From assembly GCF_000381345.1 (NCBI RefSeq), contig NZ_KB906398.1, positions 578,542 to 642,541 of the forward strand: 64,000 bases of DNA. Reading direction: 5' to 3'. Positions 33,946 through 42,484 of the stretch are shown piece by piece (the first letter of the stretch is position 1; each line of letters starts with the position of its first letter). The notes below the pieces were generated by a model that saw nothing but the letters and a program-made list of their open reading frames with translations, was not told where the DNA came from and made no database searches. This DNA is from Deinococcus apachensis DSM 19763 (GTDB lineage: Bacteria; Deinococcota; Deinococci; Deinococcales; Deinococcaceae). Both the position numbers and the translations under genes were made by a program.

Positions 33946-34530
33946 TCAGCGGCCCCGGTAGCGGGCGGCGAAGGCCGGATCGTCGCGCATGACCTTCTGC
34001 CCGGCGGCCGCGCGGGAGAGCTTGGGGTCCGCCTTCATGGCGGCCTCGACGCGGCTGGCGTACTCGGCCTGCACGCTGCCGGTGCTACCGCCAGCGCTGC
34101 GGTCGTCCTGGCTGCTGCCCGACTCGCCGAGAAGCTGCATCTGCGCGCCGGTCGCATTCAGAGATTGCTCCAGCGCCTGGTACTCCTCAGCGCTGAGCTT
34201 CTCGTGCGCGGCACGCAGGGTGGCCCCGAATGCGGCGGGCTGGCCCAGGGCGAGGGCCCGTTCCCGGAACTCGCGGTTGAGGCGGGTGTCGCGCTCGGTG
34301 TTGGCGGTACGCTCGGCGGACTCGGCGCGGGCGGTGGCCTGGTCGAGCAGGGCGCGCACCTCGGGGCTGAGGCTGGAGGGGTCAACCCCGGCGCTCGGCG
34401 TGGTGGAACCGGAGGGCGCAACCGCTGCCGCGCCCTCCTCCGTCCCCAGGTGGTCGTTGAGGAAGCGGCGTTCCTCGGCGGTGAGCTTCTCGCCTGCGGC
34501 GAGTTTCGCGGAAATGGCGGCGATGTTCAT
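33946..34530 (-). CDS. Scaffolding protein from internal in-frame start
   Basis: An internal ATG (MNIAAISAKLAAGEKLTAEE) lies in the same frame as the protease and has AGGAGG eight bases upstream, an unlikely chance in coding DNA. It would give a 194-residue scaffold identical to the C-terminus of the protease fusion, as lambda Nu3 is to gpC. Ala/Glu/Arg-rich helices dominate, ending in a basic segment (PAFAARYRGR) likely to touch the capsid shell. Confidence 0.6.
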   Translation of the reverse strand: MNIAAISAKLAAGEKLTAEERRFLNDHLGTEEGAAAVAPSGSTTPSAGVDPSSLSPEVRALLDQATARAESAERTANTERDTRLNREFRERALALGQPAAFGATLRAAHEKLSAEEYQALEQSLNATGAQMQLLGESGSSQDDRSAGGSTGSVQAEYASRVEAAMKADPKLSRAAAGQKVMRDDPAFAARYRGR

Positions 34531-35565
34531 GGTCTGGGCCTCCTGCGCGCTTGGCGCGGTCGTGGGGTCGATGGAAGAAGCCGCCTCCGGATCGGGAGGC
34601 GGCTCTTCCGTGGGGCTGGTCTGCTCAGCATCCGGTGGCTCCGGATCGCCGGTGGCAGCTGGTGAGGGGGTGGTCTGGGCCTCGGGGTCCTCCTCGTCGT
34701 CAGGCGGCGCGGGCGACTCCGGAGGGGCCGCGTTGCCGGTGAGTTCCGCAAGGACCTGGCCCAGGGAGGCTACGCGGTCGGCCAGCCCCGCCGTCACGGC
34801 GTCCTGCCCGGTCCAGACGTGGCCGGTCGCCCACTGCTCGGCGACGACGTTGCGGGCCTTGCGGCGGCCCTTGGCGACTGCCTGCACGAACTGGGTATGG
34901 ATGGCGTCCACCATCTCCTGCCGCTCGGCGCGGGCCTCCTCGGAGAGCGACTCGTAAGGCTGCCCCAGCGCTTTCTTCGCGGCGCTGCGGATGTAGCTCA
35001 CGACGACGCCCAGGCTGCCCAGCATCCCGCTGTAATCCGCGTGAACGGTGATCACGCCGATGCTGCCCACCAGGGCGGTGGGGGTGACGACGATCTCGGT
35101 CGCCTGCGAGGCGATCCAGTACGCGGCGCTGCACGTCATGTCCGCGCAGGCGAACGTCACCCGCTTCTTGCCCCGGGCGTAGGCAACGGCCTCGGCAGCC
35201 TCCACCGTCCCGGCAACGGTGCCCCCGGGCGAATCGCACCACACGGCGATGGCGCTGACGGTAGGGTCATCCGCCAGGGCGCGGACCTCCGCGGCGAAGT
35301 TCTGCGGGCTGATGTACCCGTAGGCCTGCGCCCAGCGGGGCGCGCGGCTGACCACCGTGCCGTGGAAGGTCAGGACGGCGACCTGCCTGCCGGGGTTGCG
35401 GGCCATCGGGACACGTTCGGCAGCCTGCGGCTCGGCGCCCGTGTCCGGGGCCTCAGGTAGCCCCCGGCTGGCGACGAGCTGCTGGAGTTCCTCCAGCGCG
35501 TGGGGCCGAATAGCCCAGGTCCCGCCGCTGCTCAGCGCCCGGGTCAGAAACTGCATCCTGTTCAA
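33946..35565 (-). CDS. Prohead protease (S49, SppA-like) fused to scaffold
   Basis: 539 residues. The first ~250 form an S49 serine peptidase: WCDSPGG near 109-115, CSAAYW with the nucleophile Ser about 146, and AAKKALGQPY with the catalytic Lys about 197-198. This is followed by a Pro/Glu-rich linker (about 270-345) and a helical, charged C-terminal domain like a scaffolding protein. Lambda gpC/Nu3 has the same design. It cleaves scaffold and other prohead proteins before DNA packaging. It overlaps the portal end by four bases. Confidence 0.85.
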   Translation of the reverse strand: MNRMQFLTRALSSGGTWAIRPHALEELQQLVASRGLPEAPDTGAEPQAAERVPMARNPGRQVAVLTFHGTVVSRAPRWAQAYGYISPQNFAAEVRALADDPTVSAIAVWCDSPGGTVAGTVEAAEAVAYARGKKRVTFACADMTCSAAYWIASQATEIVVTPTALVGSIGVITVHADYSGMLGSLGVVVSYIRSAAKKALGQPYESLSEEARAERQEMVDAIHTQFVQAVAKGRRKARNVVAEQWATGHVWTGQDAVTAGLADRVASLGQVLAELTGNAAPPESPAPPDDEEDPEAQTTPSPAATGDPEPPDAEQTSPTEEPPPDPEAASSIDPTTAPSAQEAQTMNIAAISAKLAAGEKLTAEERRFLNDHLGTEEGAAAVAPSGSTTPSAGVDPSSLSPEVRALLDQATARAESAERTANTERDTRLNREFRERALALGQPAAFGATLRAAHEKLSAEEYQALEQSLNATGAQMQLLGESGSSQDDRSAGGSTGSVQAEYASRVEAAMKADPKLSRAAAGQKVMRDDPAFAARYRGR

Positions 35566-36791
35566 GAGTCCTCCTCTGCCGCCGCGTCTTCCTTCTCCGG
35601 CAGGCCCATCTTCTGGCGCAGGTAGGTTTCGAGGTTGCCGTCGTGGGTAATGCCGCCCGCGTTCATGACGGTGCCGATCTGGTTGAGCAGGTCGTGCCAG
35701 GCCGACTCGCTCAATCCGCCGTGCTCCAGCCGCGGCCAGAGTTCCGGGGGCACGCCGTTCAGGCGCATCAGGTTCCCCACGGCGAAGCGGTTGAGCACCT
35801 CCGCGATGCCGTCGAGGATGCCGGTGCCCGCCAGTTCGAACAGGTCAGTGAGGTCGGAGCTAAGAGCTTGCGCGCCCTTGCCCTCCGAGCCCCCCAGCAG
35901 CAGGAAGGTGGCGAGCAGGGACGCGCTGATGCGCTGGCTGTAGCGCCGGATGATCCGGTCCGTGTCGTGGGCGCGGGTGCCGCCGGAGGACAGCAGCTTG
36001 AAGGAGTACCCGGTGGGCAGGCGCTGGTACTTCACGTTCCCGTCCTCGTCCTCCTCCCGCACCGCGTAGTCCTCTGCCGGGGTGAGTACGTAGGCCCGCT
36101 CGTCCGCACGCAGGCCCGCCGCCATCTCCTGCACGAGCTGGACGGTGGCCTGCTGGGCGGCGGTTGCGTCCGGGCTGAGGTGCTCGACGGGCACGGTGAC
36201 GTGCGGAATGCCCGCGAGATCGCGCTCCACCCCCACCGCCTCAAACTCCTCCAGCCGGGACTGGTAGCGGTAGGACCGGCGGGCGTTGACGAGCAGGCTG
36301 CGCCCTTCCGGGTGCCCACCCGCCTCGATCGTGCGAAAGTGCAGCGCGCGCTGGATGGGGATGAACACCTCGCCCCTCGGCGTGCGCTGCCACAGGCCCT
36401 GAATGCCGCCGTCCCCGTCCGCCTCCCAGCGGGCCAGGGTGCGCTGGGGCCGCAGGGCGAACTTGCGCCAGCCGAGCCGCCCGTCCGTGAAGCGGCTGCG
36501 GTAGCGGGCGTCGGGTTCGTCTGGTCCTCGCCGGAGCTTGTACACGACGTTGAAGTAGGACCAGCCGTGGACGAGCATGCTCAGCACCTCGGCGATGAAG
36601 CCGGGCCAGGTGTGGCTCATGTCGGCCCGGCACCCGGCCAGGAACTCGGCCCAGGCGGCGGCCTCCGGGGTGTCGTTCGCGGGCTGCTCGGTCCATGCCA
36701 CCTGCCGGAACATGGATTCCAGGGCGAGGAACACGCCGCCCACGATGGGGTCACTGTCCCGAATCTCCTGAAACAGTTGGGCGGCGTACAC
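35562..36791 (-). CDS. Portal protein (DUF935/Mu gp29-like)
   Basis: At least 409 residues. Shows the family course: DPIVGGVFLALESMFRQVAW, then YFNVVYKLRRG, FIPIQRALHFRT, a stretch on long helices, and ISASLLATFLLLGG. Forms the dodecameric DNA gate. The first usual start (GTG at 36791) has its GGAGG only two bases away. The frame is open 28 codons further, and an ATC at 36873-36875 lies just after AAGGGGGTGA, so the true N-terminus may be longer and use a rare start. It overlaps the protease gene start by four bases. Confidence 0.78.
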   Translation of the reverse strand: MYAAQLFQEIRDSDPIVGGVFLALESMFRQVAWTEQPANDTPEAAAWAEFLAGCRADMSHTWPGFIAEVLSMLVHGWSYFNVVYKLRRGPDEPDARYRSRFTDGRLGWRKFALRPQRTLARWEADGDGGIQGLWQRTPRGEVFIPIQRALHFRTIEAGGHPEGRSLLVNARRSYRYQSRLEEFEAVGVERDLAGIPHVTVPVEHLSPDATAAQQATVQLVQEMAAGLRADERAYVLTPAEDYAVREEDEDGNVKYQRLPTGYSFKLLSSGGTRAHDTDRIIRRYSQRISASLLATFLLLGGSEGKGAQALSSDLTDLFELAGTGILDGIAEVLNRFAVGNLMRLNGVPPELWPRLEHGGLSESAWHDLLNQIGTVMNAGGITHDGNLETYLRQKMGLPEKEDAAAEEDS

Positions 36792-36888
36792 GCCCTCCTC
36801 GGGGAGGTAGGCGCGGAACCAGGACGGCTGGGCGCCGCCGACGCCGACGATGCCAAGGTCTACGTTACGGGTGATGGGTCACCCCCTT

Positions 36889-38553
36889 TCACTTGCGGAA
36901 GGTCGGGCGCTTCTGGCCCCCGATCAGGGAGAGGTCGATGGCCGCGGCGGGGGCGGGGGCGGGGACGGCAGACGCCTTGCGCCGAGCGCGCAACCCCTGC
37001 CGCAGCCACTCGTCCACGTCCGCCAGGTCATAGGGCTTGTTCTCAGGGAGGCGCCGCAGTGTCCGGAACAGCACCTCGTGGGTGCCGACCGCTTCCAGGT
37101 ACTCGCCACGCTCGCGGGCCGCCTTGGCGAGCTGCCAGCGTTCCCGCTTTCCCCCCGTGCCGCTGCTGGCCTTCACCTGCTCGAACCGGGGGCGGGGGGT
37201 ATCCCCGGGAATCAACCCCTCGGCCACCAGCGCGTCCCAGGTCGCGCGGAAGACGGTGGCCCAGGTGTCCCCGCCCTGGTTGGTCTCCACGCCGACCGTG
37301 CTCGCCCGCAGTTCCACGGCCTTGAGCAGCGCCCGGCGCATGGTGCCGTCCACCCCGTCCCGTCCCTCCCAGGAGTACAGGCCGATGACCTGCCCGGTGA
37401 GCAGCCTGCCCCCCGCGCGGATGCCGTTGCTATCGCTGGATTTGGTGTCGGTGACGGCGGGGTCGATCCAGACGTGAACGTCCTCCAAGTCGTCCAGTTC
37501 CGGGAAGGGCCGCAGCAGCGCGTCCAGGTCGAACCCCTCGTACAGGCTCCCCGTCATGCTCGCCACGTCGTTCTGCTTCTCGCGGATGAAGGAGTCCGGG
37601 CCGATGTCGTTCAGCTCGGCCTCCAGCGTGGGGCGGACGGGGCGGGCGTCCGGCCAGGTGCTCTCCCCTGCCGTGATGAACCACCGCACGCGCCCCGTCT
37701 CGGGGTCCGGACGGCCCTCGTACTCGAAGCCCTCGATGGCGGGGTACGGGCCGGAGACATACCGGTCCATCAGGAAGTCCGCCCGGTACTCGGGGTTGGC
37801 GTTGGCGAGGCGGGTGACAACGCCATGCGGGATGATCAGGTTCTGCATGACCATGATCGCCCGGTTGGGCGCGCCCGCCGGGATGATGGAGTCCTTGATG
37901 GTCTCCATCTTCTTGCGGGTGGTGGCGAGGCTGTCGTGCCGCCCGTCGATGTCGTCGAGAACGATGAAGTCGGGGCGCACGTCCTCCAGGTTCAGGCCGC
38001 GCACCGCGGTATCCAGCCCGGCCGCGTCAATCACGATGCCGGAGCGAGTCCACACCCGGTTGCGGCGCCAGCCCTTGCTGTCCCCGTGCTTGCCCACCTT
38101 GCGCTCGGAAAGGTCCGGGTAGTGGCGGGCGATGCGCGGGTTCTCCAGCATCAGGCCGATGTTCTGCACGCTGTCGTCGGCCATGTCCTGGTTGGCCTGC
38201 ACGTACAGGCCGTAGCGGTAGCCCCGGGTGGCGAGGCGGATGGGGGCGCGGCGGGCGTTGGTCGTTTTGGACCACCCACGGGGCCACACGAACACCCCGC
38301 TGGAACTGCGCGCGGGATCGCAGGCCCAGAGCCAGCGCCAGAAATCGTGCTGGCAGTCGGCGAGGGCCGAGACGTAGGTGGCGGGCCACAGTTCGCGCAA
38401 CCAGTCCTCGTAGTGTTCGGGGGCGGGCTCGCCCGTACGATTGCCCACCTCAAGGGCTGGGGACTCAGTTGAGGCGCGTTGCTGGCGCATCCGCAGGAGG
38501 CGTTGCGCCATCGGTGGCAGGAACGCCAGCCGAGGATCTGTTGCTGAGGTCAT
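36889..38553 (-). CDS. Terminase large subunit
   Basis: 554 residues. ATPase: Walker A variant WPRGWSKTT at 90-98 and Walker B DFIVLDDID near 200. Nuclease (RNase H-like) domain: VWIDPAVTD, VGVETNQGG and a C-terminal Asp in YDLADVDEWL. All key residues are present, so this is the working packaging motor. It overlaps the small-subunit gene by 89 bases. Partner: TerS at 38465. Compare the two truncated TerL relics at 44.5-46.5 kb. Confidence 0.9.
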   Translation of the reverse strand: MTSATDPRLAFLPPMAQRLLRMRQQRASTESPALEVGNRTGEPAPEHYEDWLRELWPATYVSALADCQHDFWRWLWACDPARSSSGVFVWPRGWSKTTNARRAPIRLATRGYRYGLYVQANQDMADDSVQNIGLMLENPRIARHYPDLSERKVGKHGDSKGWRRNRVWTRSGIVIDAAGLDTAVRGLNLEDVRPDFIVLDDIDGRHDSLATTRKKMETIKDSIIPAGAPNRAIMVMQNLIIPHGVVTRLANANPEYRADFLMDRYVSGPYPAIEGFEYEGRPDPETGRVRWFITAGESTWPDARPVRPTLEAELNDIGPDSFIREKQNDVASMTGSLYEGFDLDALLRPFPELDDLEDVHVWIDPAVTDTKSSDSNGIRAGGRLLTGQVIGLYSWEGRDGVDGTMRRALLKAVELRASTVGVETNQGGDTWATVFRATWDALVAEGLIPGDTPRPRFEQVKASSGTGGKRERWQLAKAARERGEYLEAVGTHEVLFRTLRRLPENKPYDLADVDEWLRQGLRARRKASAVPAPAPAAAIDLSLIGGQKRPTFRK

Positions 38554-38947
38554 CTGCCACCTCCTCCGTAATGTTGAGTTCGCTGAGGATCTTCGCCGCG
38601 CCCGTCACCTTGTGCAGGTCGTGCTCGTGGGGGAGGAGTTCCAGCATGCGGTCGAGGGCCGCCTCCCGCGCCCTTTTGAGCTTGCTCCGGTAGGAGTCGC
38701 TGAGTTCCTTTTTAAGGGTGACGACTTCCGGCGAGGTCTGGAGAGTTGAGGCCTGCCACTCGCGCAGCTTGTCCCGGGAGACGCCCGTCTCGCGCGCGGT
38801 TTTGCTGATGTTGCCGTTGTTGGCGGCGAGGGCGGCCAATATCGCCACTTTCTGCTCGTGCGTGTACGTGGGGCGGGTGCGGGCCGGGCCGCCGTCCACG
38901 CTCTTGTGCCCCCCCGCTGGCCGGGGCTGCTTCTTGGGTTGCGGCAT
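38465..38947 (-). CDS. Terminase small subunit
   Basis: 160 residues from the ATG after AGGAGG. Residues about 25-55 form a helix-turn-helix (THEQKVAILAALAANNGNIS, then RDKLREWQ) that should bind the packaging site; a central helical oligomerisation region follows. It lies directly before TerL, as usual. Its start is only 31 bp from the divergent plus-strand gene at 38979. Confidence 0.75.
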   Translation of the reverse strand: MPQPKKQPRPAGGHKSVDGGPARTRPTYTHEQKVAILAALAANNGNISKTARETGVSRDKLREWQASTLQTSPEVVTLKKELSDSYRSKLKRAREAALDRMLELLPHEHDLHKVTGAAKILSELNITEEVADDLSNRSSAGVPATDGATPPADAPATRLN

Positions 38948-38978
38948 GGGGGCACCTCCTCTCTGGGAGAATGGGGAT

Positions 38979-39422
38979 ATGAGTGACTTCGAGGAAAAAC
39001 TGCGCCAAATCCGCGACCAAGCCGATGCCACCCAACAACGCCGTCAGGCGGACGAGCAGGCTAAGCGTGACCGGGAGAAGACTTTCAAATCTGCAGCAGA
39101 GAGGGAGTTCAACGAGCTGATCGTGCCTACCGCGCAGAAAATGTTCGAGGTCGCTAAAGGCAGCGGCCTAGAAGGCTCCATTGGACAATCTGACCAATTC
39201 CACATGATCCCGTGGATCAAAATCCGACTCAACAGCACCTACAAGCACGCGGAGTGGCAGTTGATGCCCGACTCAAACGAACCCGAACTTCTCATCGTTC
39301 ACCTCGGTGGGTCCGGCAGTCCAGATCGGGTCGGCGCGGTCACGCGGCTTCCCCTGACCAGGGATTGGGTCGAGGAACAGATGCTCGTGCTTTACGGCGA
39401 GGCCGTGACGTTGCTCAAATAA
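38979..39422 (+). CDS. Plus-strand cargo protein upstream of terminase
   Basis: 147 residues. A charged coiled N-terminus (EEKLRQIRDQADATQQRRQA) is followed by a globular part with alternating strands (IPWIKIRLNSTYKHAEWQLM; ELLIVHLGG). Divergent from TerS with 31 bp between starts, so any promoter must overlap the TerS leader; GAGAAT six bases before the ATG could be a leaderless -10. No family recognised. Opposite to the structural genes and so probably expressed in the prophage. Confidence 0.6.
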   Translation: MSDFEEKLRQIRDQADATQQRRQADEQAKRDREKTFKSAAEREFNELIVPTAQKMFEVAKGSGLEGSIGQSDQFHMIPWIKIRLNSTYKHAEWQLMPDSNEPELLIVHLGGSGSPDRVGAVTRLPLTRDWVEEQMLVLYGEAVTLLK

Positions 39423-39441
39423 CAACCGTCTCGCGACGTCG

Positions 39442-39642
39442 TTAGCCCCAGATCGCGTCCAGCATCGCGCTCAGCTCGCTGACCGTCCTCGCTTCCGGGT
39501 GCAGCACGTGCCGCTGCGGGAGCGGGGGCGGGTCCCAGAGGGGCGTCACGAGGGCGTTGATGTCCCGGTACCGCCGCTTGAGCTTCCCCGTCCAGTCCCA
39601 GGGGCTCTCACGCACGGGTTCCGGCGGGTGTCTCGGGTCCAC
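39442..39642 (-). CDS. Small phage protein
   Basis: 66 residues from GTG with GGGGGAGG upstream. Basic and Pro-rich (WDWTGKLKRRYRDINALVTPL), ending in a hydrophobic helix (TVSELSAMLDAIW). Convergent with the plus-strand gene that ends 20 bases away. No family recognised. Confidence 0.5.
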   Translation of the reverse strand: MDPRHPPEPVRESPWDWTGKLKRRYRDINALVTPLWDPPPLPQRHVLHPEARTVSELSAMLDAIWG

Positions 39643-39723
39643 ATCCCTCCCCCTCTCACGCGCGGCGGCGCAGGCCGTTGCGGCAGACGCGGTACCGGGG
39701 CGGGCGGTACAGGCGCACCCACC

Positions 39724-39909
39724 TCACGACGCCAGCCACTGCCGGATCGCGCGCTCCCTCGCCTCAGTGTCCCCCGACCGACTCTGGCGCAGGGGCTGCT
39801 TCCCTCTCGCCTCGTAGGTGACGGTGTTGCAGGTCGGGCAGTAGTAGCCGATGGCGTGCTTGTCGTCCGCCCGGAGGTGCCCGGCGAGGACTTTGGGGTG
39901 GTCACACAT
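39724..39909 (-). CDS. Small zinc-finger-like phage protein
   Basis: 61 residues with GGAGG upstream. CDHP near the start and CPTC in YYCPTCNTVTYEARGK give a C-x-H ... C-x2-C set that may bind one zinc ion. The C-terminal helix (EARERAIRQWLAS) is charged. Role unknown; a terminator lies immediately upstream. Confidence 0.6.
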   Translation of the reverse strand: MCDHPKVLAGHLRADDKHAIGYYCPTCNTVTYEARGKQPLRQSRSGDTEARERAIRQWLAS

Positions 39910-39935
39910 GCGGGGGGGCCTCCGTGGGCAGGCAC

Positions 39936-39958
39936 AAAAAAAGCGCCCCGGAGGGCGC
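39936..39958 (-). terminator. Rho-independent terminator (leftward)
   Basis: GCGCCC / GGGCGC stem with a CCGG-type loop and seven T on the minus strand. It separates the accessory genes at 40 kb and above from the zinc-finger gene and TerS. The motif GCAGGCACAAAAAA beside it recurs at 49049-49062, suggesting duplicated terminator cassettes. Confidence 0.8.
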
Positions 39959-40023
39959 AGAGACGATTCTGGACTTTAACAAAAAATGTATCAGAGGTGA
40001 GGGTAACTCTCAAGTCTGAGTGG

Positions 40024-40641
40024 TCAATGCTGGCGGCGCAGGACGGCCTGCGCGTACACGAGCGCCGCCTCCGCCCGCGCGTCCCCGAACTGCACGGCCA
40101 GGGAGAGCACGGCCACCGCGTACCCCGCGTGCCGGGGCGCCGGGTACGCCCAGCCGCCGTCCTCCAGCAGGGAGCGGGGGGCGGTGAAGGCGCCCCGCAC
40201 CCGTTCCAGCAAGGCGCCAGCCGCGCGCCGGTCCGGGACGCTCGACGCGGCCCAGGTGCTGATGAGGCGGCCCACCTCGACCTCGCGCAGCTCCCCGATG
40301 GGCGTCATGAGGGCGGTGGGCAGGTCCCGGCCGCCTTCCCCGAGGGTGGTGACCGGCTCCCAGCCGTCCGTGAAGGGGGCGTAGGAGATGGGGGGCGGGG
40401 CGGCGGGCTCGCGCACGTCCCAGGCCCGCAGGGCGCGGTACCAGTCCTCGGCGAGCGCGCGGTACTGACGGGCAAGTTCGCGGGCTTCCCGCCGCTCCTG
40501 AATGGTGGGGAGGTGGTCGCGGGGGACGGGGCGGGTGCGCGGCCTCGCGGGGGCCTCCTGCGGGCCTTCCGGCATCGCATCCGGGGTCTGGGTGGGGTCG
40601 GTCAAGTGCGGGGCCTCCAGCGGGCGCGTGAGCGTGAGCAA
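40024..40641 (-). CDS. Hypothetical phage protein
   Basis: 205 residues. The Pro-rich N-terminal 45 residues look disordered; the rest is helical with RREARELARQYRALAEDWYRALRAWD and a C-terminal AVAVLSLAVQFGDARAEAALVYAQAVLR. Three bases separate it from the upstream gene, so it is in the accessory operon. No family recognised. Confidence 0.6.
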   Translation of the reverse strand: MLTLTRPLEAPHLTDPTQTPDAMPEGPQEAPARPRTRPVPRDHLPTIQERREARELARQYRALAEDWYRALRAWDVREPAAPPPISYAPFTDGWEPVTTLGEGGRDLPTALMTPIGELREVEVGRLISTWAASSVPDRRAAGALLERVRGAFTAPRSLLEDGGWAYPAPRHAGYAVAVLSLAVQFGDARAEAALVYAQAVLRRQH

Positions 40642-40644
40642 GGG

Positions 40645-40962
40645 TTACTCCTGTGGGGGTGCGGGCACTTCACGAACCGCCGCGCGTTCGAGGTACAGGT
40701 CCGTGCCGTCCTCGAAGTAGGCGGCCAGTTCAACGCCCGGCTGCATCAGCGGGTGGAATCTGCTGATGAAGTTGTGAAGCTGGAAGGCGACGAACCCCTC
40801 CGAGTCGGCCAGCGGTTCGTGATACGGGGGAACGCGAAAGGGTGGGGGCGGCGCGTGTTCGGCCCAGAACACGGCGTGCTCCTCGCGCAGGTACTGACGG
40901 CCGCGCTCGGTCAATCGGACGTAGACGGACTGGTTGAGGTTCAACACCAGTTTGTCGTTCAT
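40645..40962 (-). CDS. Hypothetical phage protein
   Basis: 105 residues from ATG with AAAGGA upstream; the stop of the preceding gene overlaps it (ATGA). Begins MNDKLVLNLNQSVYVRLTERGRQYL, which suggests a winged-helix-like or small alpha/beta fold; the remainder contains aromatic residues (FVAFQLHNFISRF). Role unknown. Confidence 0.6.
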   Translation of the reverse strand: MNDKLVLNLNQSVYVRLTERGRQYLREEHAVFWAEHAPPPPFRVPPYHEPLADSEGFVAFQLHNFISRFHPLMQPGVELAAYFEDGTDLYLERAAVREVPAPPQE

Positions 40963-41132
40963 GTCGTTCCTTTCAGCGGGCCCACTGGCGCCACGAGCAC
41001 GCCCCGCGCGTACACGGTCGGCTGGCGGCACAGGCCGCAGCGGGCGCGTTCGCCTTCAGGGGTGCGGGTGGGGACGGCGAGGAGGGCTGAGCAGCCCGCG
41101 TGGGGGCAGGGGAGGAAGTGCGGGAGGGTCAT
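40959..41132 (-). CDS. Small zinc-ribbon protein
   Basis: 57 residues in a tight ATGA-coupled row of genes. CPHAGC and, after a loop, CGLCRQP supply four Cys and a His in zinc-ribbon spacing. The two overlaps (with the phosphatase stop and the next ATG) support reality of this short gene. Similar mini-ribbons occur in many actinobacterial and Deinococcus phages; function unknown. Confidence 0.65.
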   Translation of the reverse strand: MTLPHFLPCPHAGCSALLAVPTRTPEGERARCGLCRQPTVYARGVLVAPVGPLKGTT

Positions 41133-41764
41133 AGGCGGACCACGCTTGGGGTCAACGTCTCGCAGTCCAGCGCGCAGAGCCTGCCCGTCCACACGGCGCC
41201 CGTGTCGATGAACCACACCACCGTCCCGTCCTCCAGACCCATCGGGAACGGGCAGGCCGCCATGGGCGTGTGCCCGTGAACACTCACCGTGACGCCCGCG
41301 GGCAGCGGGTAGACCGGCGTGTCCAACGGGCGGCCCCACAGGTGCGCGACCGGGTCGGACGGGTGCGGGCGCATGGCGTGCGCGAACAGCACCCGGCCCT
41401 CCACGTGCCAGGGCTTCAGGTGCTCCTGCATCCACTGGGCGTCCCCGAGCATCGCCGCGTGATCGCCCAGGTAGGCGTCCTCCGTCTCCGTGCCGCCGTT
41501 CATCTGCCAGAGGTGCGGGTCCCCGCCTTCCACGACGGCGTCAATCATCATGAGGTCGTGGTTCCCCAGGCACGCGACGGCCTGCCCGGACTCAACGAGG
41601 GCACGCACGCGCCGGAGCACGCCGGGCGAGTCCGGGCCCCGGTCCACGTAATCCCCGAGGAACACCAGGCGGCGGTCCGGGAAGCGGGCGAGCAGCGCGT
41701 CGAGCAGGTCGAGGCGCCCGTGAATGTCCCCGATGGCGACGGAGGCGAGGGGTTCGGGGGTCAC
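41129..41764 (-). CDS. Serine/threonine phosphatase-like metallophosphoesterase
   Basis: 211 residues from GTG in a GTGA overlap. All PPP-family metal motifs are present: GDIHGR (12-17), GDYVDRG (37-43), GNHD (about 68), then FAHAMRP and HGH near 170. This is the lambda PP (Nin221) type: a two-metal enzyme that removes phosphate from proteins or nucleotides, with Mn the usual cofactor. Lies beside the RusA gene, as in the lambda nin region, where both also occur. Confidence 0.88.
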   Translation of the reverse strand: MTPEPLASVAIGDIHGRLDLLDALLARFPDRRLVFLGDYVDRGPDSPGVLRRVRALVESGQAVACLGNHDLMMIDAVVEGGDPHLWQMNGGTETEDAYLGDHAAMLGDAQWMQEHLKPWHVEGRVLFAHAMRPHPSDPVAHLWGRPLDTPVYPLPAGVTVSVHGHTPMAACPFPMGLEDGTVVWFIDTGAVWTGRLCALDCETLTPSVVRL

Positions 41765-42303
41765 AGGGCCTCCAGGCGCACGTACATGCGCGGGTTTGGG
41801 TCGTGAATCGCGCGGGCGTTCAGGGCGCGCACGCGGCAGTCGTCGAGCTGGAGGGCGTCGAACACGGCGTCCTCCAGCACCTTGATCGCGTTGGAGAGGT
41901 CCCGGCGCCGGGGGTCACCGTTCTTCGTGCTCCAGCGGCCGTACAGGTGGGCGGTCAGGGCGAGCGGGCCGGGCGGGACGTTGGGGCGGGCCCGGCCCAC
42001 GTGGTACGCGACGTGCTGCTTGAACGCCTGCCCTTCCGGCGTGAGCACGCGCCCTCGCCCGCCACGCCGGTTGAAGTACACGTTGTTCAAGGAGATGGAC
42101 TCCCCGGGCAGCCAGAGTTCCAGGCTCAACCCTCGTCCCCCAAGGCCTGTATTAAGTCCGGGGTGGGCGGGCGCTGAGGGAGCATCCGACACCCGCTCCA
42201 GTGCCCGCCCCGCATCCCGCACAACCGGCAGGGGTCCGGACGGGCACGGCGCACGCGCCTCACTGGCCCCTCGCGGTGAGGTAGGCGACCTGCTCGGCGT
42301 CAT
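41761..42303 (-). CDS. rusA: RusA-family Holliday junction resolvase (first copy)
   Basis: The C-terminal ~120 residues show the RusA core: LPGESISLNNVYF, then DPRRRDLSNAIKVLEDAVFDALQLDDCRV, with the catalytic Asp residues in RRDLSN and LDDC. RusA homodimers cut four-way junctions formed in replication and recombination. The first 58 residues are Pro/Ala/Ser-rich and may not be translated; a TTG at 42129 preceded by GGGGGA would give a normal 122-residue RusA. A second, better-conserved RusA lies at 51166. Confidence 0.75.
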   Translation of the reverse strand: MTPSRSPTSPRGASEARAPCPSGPLPVVRDAGRALERVSDAPSAPAHPGLNTGLGGRGLSLELWLPGESISLNNVYFNRRGGRGRVLTPEGQAFKQHVAYHVGRARPNVPPGPLALTAHLYGRWSTKNGDPRRRDLSNAIKVLEDAVFDALQLDDCRVRALNARAIHDPNPRMYVRLEAL

Positions 42304-42484
42304 CCTCCCGCGTCTCGTACCCGGTGCAGCCCAGCCAGCCGGGGAACACCCAATCCAGGGCGAGCAGCGTGAGCAGGAACGCGGCAGCGAGGGCGGTCCC
42401 GACCCCCACCAGGGCGAGGAACGCGGGCAGCACGGCGAGCAGGACGATCACGGGGGCCAGCAGGACGGCGAGCAGGATGGTCAT
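42260..42484 (-). CDS. Small membrane protein, two transmembrane helices
   Basis: 74 residues, AAGGAG upstream. Two hydrophobic helices run almost together (ILLAVLLAPVIVLLAVLPAF, then LAAAFLLTLLALDWVF), with a short polar tail. Coupled by ATGA overlap to the next gene. Function unknown; size fits a phage accessory membrane protein. Confidence 0.6.
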   Translation of the reverse strand: MTILLAVLLAPVIVLLAVLPAFLALVGVGTALAAAFLLTLLALDWVFPGWLGCTGYETREDDAEQVAYLTARGQ

